DNA from: Leucocoprinus leucothites | Taxonomy: Eukaryota; Basidiomycota; Agaricomycetes; Agaricales; Agaricaceae | DNA length: 64,000 bases | NCBI GenBank assembly: GCA_013368445.1 | Contig: JAACJO010000002.1 | Location: 2,728,001 to 2,792,000, forward strand | Direction of reading: 5' to 3' | Shown here: positions 62,658-64,000 of the stretch, piece by piece | Layout: the number at the start of each line of letters is the position of its first letter | Numbering within the stretch: the first letter of the stretch is position 1 | Position numbers and translations under genes: made by a program | Notes under the pieces: model-generated | The model's database searches: none | Told to the model about the DNA's origin: nothing | What the model saw: only the letters and a program-made list of their open reading frames with translations

Positions 62658-64000
62658 ATGTCTTCGAGGGCAGCTGGAGGTCGGAAGCGTCAGCTAAAGC
62701 CGTTACAAGATTCACAGAATCCTGACAGTAGCAAGGAGCAAGGGACGCCTAAATTCAGTAGGAGTTTATTCTCGCGATCCAAGTCCAAGCCCACCCCGTC
62801 ACCTGTTCTCGACCATGCGACCACCTCCCGAGCTGCCTCTGCCTATCCATCACCACCACCTGTTACCCCACTGCCACTGCCAAGGTCTACGCCGAGCAAA
62901 GGTCACTCCAATCCTGCCTTTCAGCAGGAAGTCGTACATGAACGGTCGTTGGACGTTAAGGCTCCGTCCTATTCGTCAATTCCGACAAACTTACATCAAC
63001 CAAGGTACAATGGTGCGATGACTAGGACGCCGACCGCGCAGTCGAATTACTCAACCTCCGCCGACTCCTACACGATTTTTAGTAGTAATGAGGCTCCCTT
63101 TGCCTCTCGATCCTCTTCGCTTTCTCCACCGACATCTTCATATTCTACTTTTTCATCGAACGCCGTTCATCCCCGTCATGCCCGGGATATTGACGAGGAC
63201 CTACGATACCCCAATTTCTCCCGTCCTCAGCCTCTGACACGCCAATCACCCAGACCATTGCCAGTACCCGGGTTTCCACCCCCGGATCCAAGCACCACGT
63301 CCATGAGCTTTGCCTTTCCGTATCCCCCGACCTCATCCCCTCCTCAAGACTCGCTTCTTCTACAGCCGATTCGTAAAGACTCACCGCTACCCCAAGAGTT
63401 CCTCAGCCGTCGTTCTAGTCCTCTCCCCCAAATGCCTGCTGTCAGGTCTGAGGGCCGAGAGCGATCAGACAGTGAGGCTATGGGTCGATCTCCTGGCTCA
63501 TTTTTACGTCCAGATCTTAGACAAAGCTATGAACCCAGCATTAGTGACACAGCATCATCAGTCTATCCATCACCCCCCAGCTCGAATCCCAGGCTCACAC
63601 CTTTACCGGTGAGATGGAATGACTCCTCTTCCATCATGAGCGACGGTGAATTCACAACTGGCTATCGGTCATTCAGCTCAGCTTCTGCTAGCTCTGCATC
63701 ATCGGGCGTTGAAGAGGTTCTCCGTAGGCCTAACGTTGCCCCTTCTATCATGTCAAGTTCCTCAGAGTCCTCTCAACAATCCGGTGGCTCAGATCCTTCA
63801 ACGGGTTCACCTCCGCAGTCGAGATCTCCTCCTTCTTCATTCCATTTTCCCGGTTCAAGGGCGACTGGTCGCCCTAAGGTATCTACTAAAACTGGGACAC
63901 CCCAAAGGATCAAAGTCGGAAAGTCTCGCGGAAAACGTTCTGAAGATGAGGATAGCGACTATCCGTATACCCCTGTGACGCCTACTACCGATTCCTCCAT
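62658..64000 (+). CDS. Long Ser/Pro-rich low-complexity protein, N-terminal part
   Basis: ATG at 62,658 opens a frame that stays open for 447 codons to the window end. Composition is dominated by Ser and Pro, with short motifs such as PSPPPVTPLPLPRSTPS, YRSFSSASASSASSG and KSRGKRSEDEDSDYPYTP. A basic start (SSRAAGGRKRQLKP) and many SP/TP sites suggest a phosphorylated, disordered N-terminus of a larger regulator such as a signalling or cell-polarity protein. The defining domain lies beyond the window, so no function is assigned. Start choice: first in-frame ATG after a pyrimidine-rich leader. No intron is needed. Confidence 0.75.
   Translation, partial: MSSRAAGGRKRQLKPLQDSQNPDSSKEQGTPKFSRSLFSRSKSKPTPSPVLDHATTSRAASAYPSPPPVTPLPLPRSTPSKGHSNPAFQQEVVHERSLDVKAPSYSSIPTNLHQPRYNGAMTRTPTAQSNYSTSADSYTIFSSNEAPFASRSSSLSPPTSSYSTFSSNAVHPRHARDIDEDLRYPNFSRPQPLTRQSPRPLPVPGFPPPDPSTTSMSFAFPYPPTSSPPQDSLLLQPIRKDSPLPQEFLSRRSSPLPQMPAVRSEGRERSDSEAMGRSPGSFLRPDLRQSYEPSISDTASSVYPSPPSSNPRLTPLPVRWNDSSSIMSDGEFTTGYRSFSSASASSASSGVEEVLRRPNVAPSIMSSSSESSQQSGGSDPSTGSPPQSRSPPSSFHFPGSRATGRPKVSTKTGTPQRIKVGKSRGKRSEDEDSDYPYTPVTPTTDSS

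Noticed and set aside
1..64000. CRISPR arrays, rRNA or tRNA genes, bacterial operons, transposase or reverse-transcriptase genes
   Set aside because: None seen. The dense introns and gene types are fungal, and no long mobile-element protein is encoded anywhere in the window.

Overview
This is a fungal chromosome segment, most likely from an agaricomycete basidiomycete. The evidence is 42-57-nt introns with GT..AG ends and CTNAC-like branch sites, near-even base composition, and NACHT-WD40 STAND proteins of the type expanded in mushroom-forming fungi. The species cannot be named from the sequence.

Positions 1 to about 58.7 kb form a tandem array of six paralogous NACHT-WD40 genes, called U1-U6 here, all on the minus strand. 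U1 runs off the left edge; U2 ends at 9.7 kb, U3 at 21.6 kb, U4 at 31.3 kb, U5 at 41.6 kb and U6 at 53.4 kb. Each has several short 5' exons encoding a Ser/Thr-rich linker, one NACHT exon (ancestral length 1,532 nt), a 52-nt phase-0 intron, and one large exon encoding about 14 WD40 blades (two predicted propellers). The family belongs to the fungal NLR-like sensors linked to non-self recognition and programmed cell death. By my reading every copy carries at least one lesion. U6 keeps an intact NACHT-WD40 core, U4 is nearly intact, and U1, U2, U3 and U5 have frameshifts in the core.

The array has a higher-order structure. U2, the U2-U3 spacer and the WD40 part of U3 recur as U5, the U5-U6 spacer and U6 at a constant offset of about 31.83 kb. 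U1 and U4 match at an offset of about 32.65 kb. The NACHT exon of U3 is nearly identical to that of U4 rather than U6, so genes in the array have exchanged sequence.

The 5-7 kb spacers hold recurrent debris. On the minus strand are broken pieces of a protein that I read as VPS9-domain (Rab5 GEF) like; three of these run into a decayed WD40 C-terminus. On the plus strand is a repeated element (C1-C6) with a coding look that I cannot name, one copy of which carries a unique insert of about 395 bp.

The array ends near 58.74 kb. Beyond it lie a three-exon plus-strand hypothetical gene (59,429-60,203), about 2.4 kb with no convincing gene, and the start of a long Ser/Pro-rich reading frame (62,658 to the window end).
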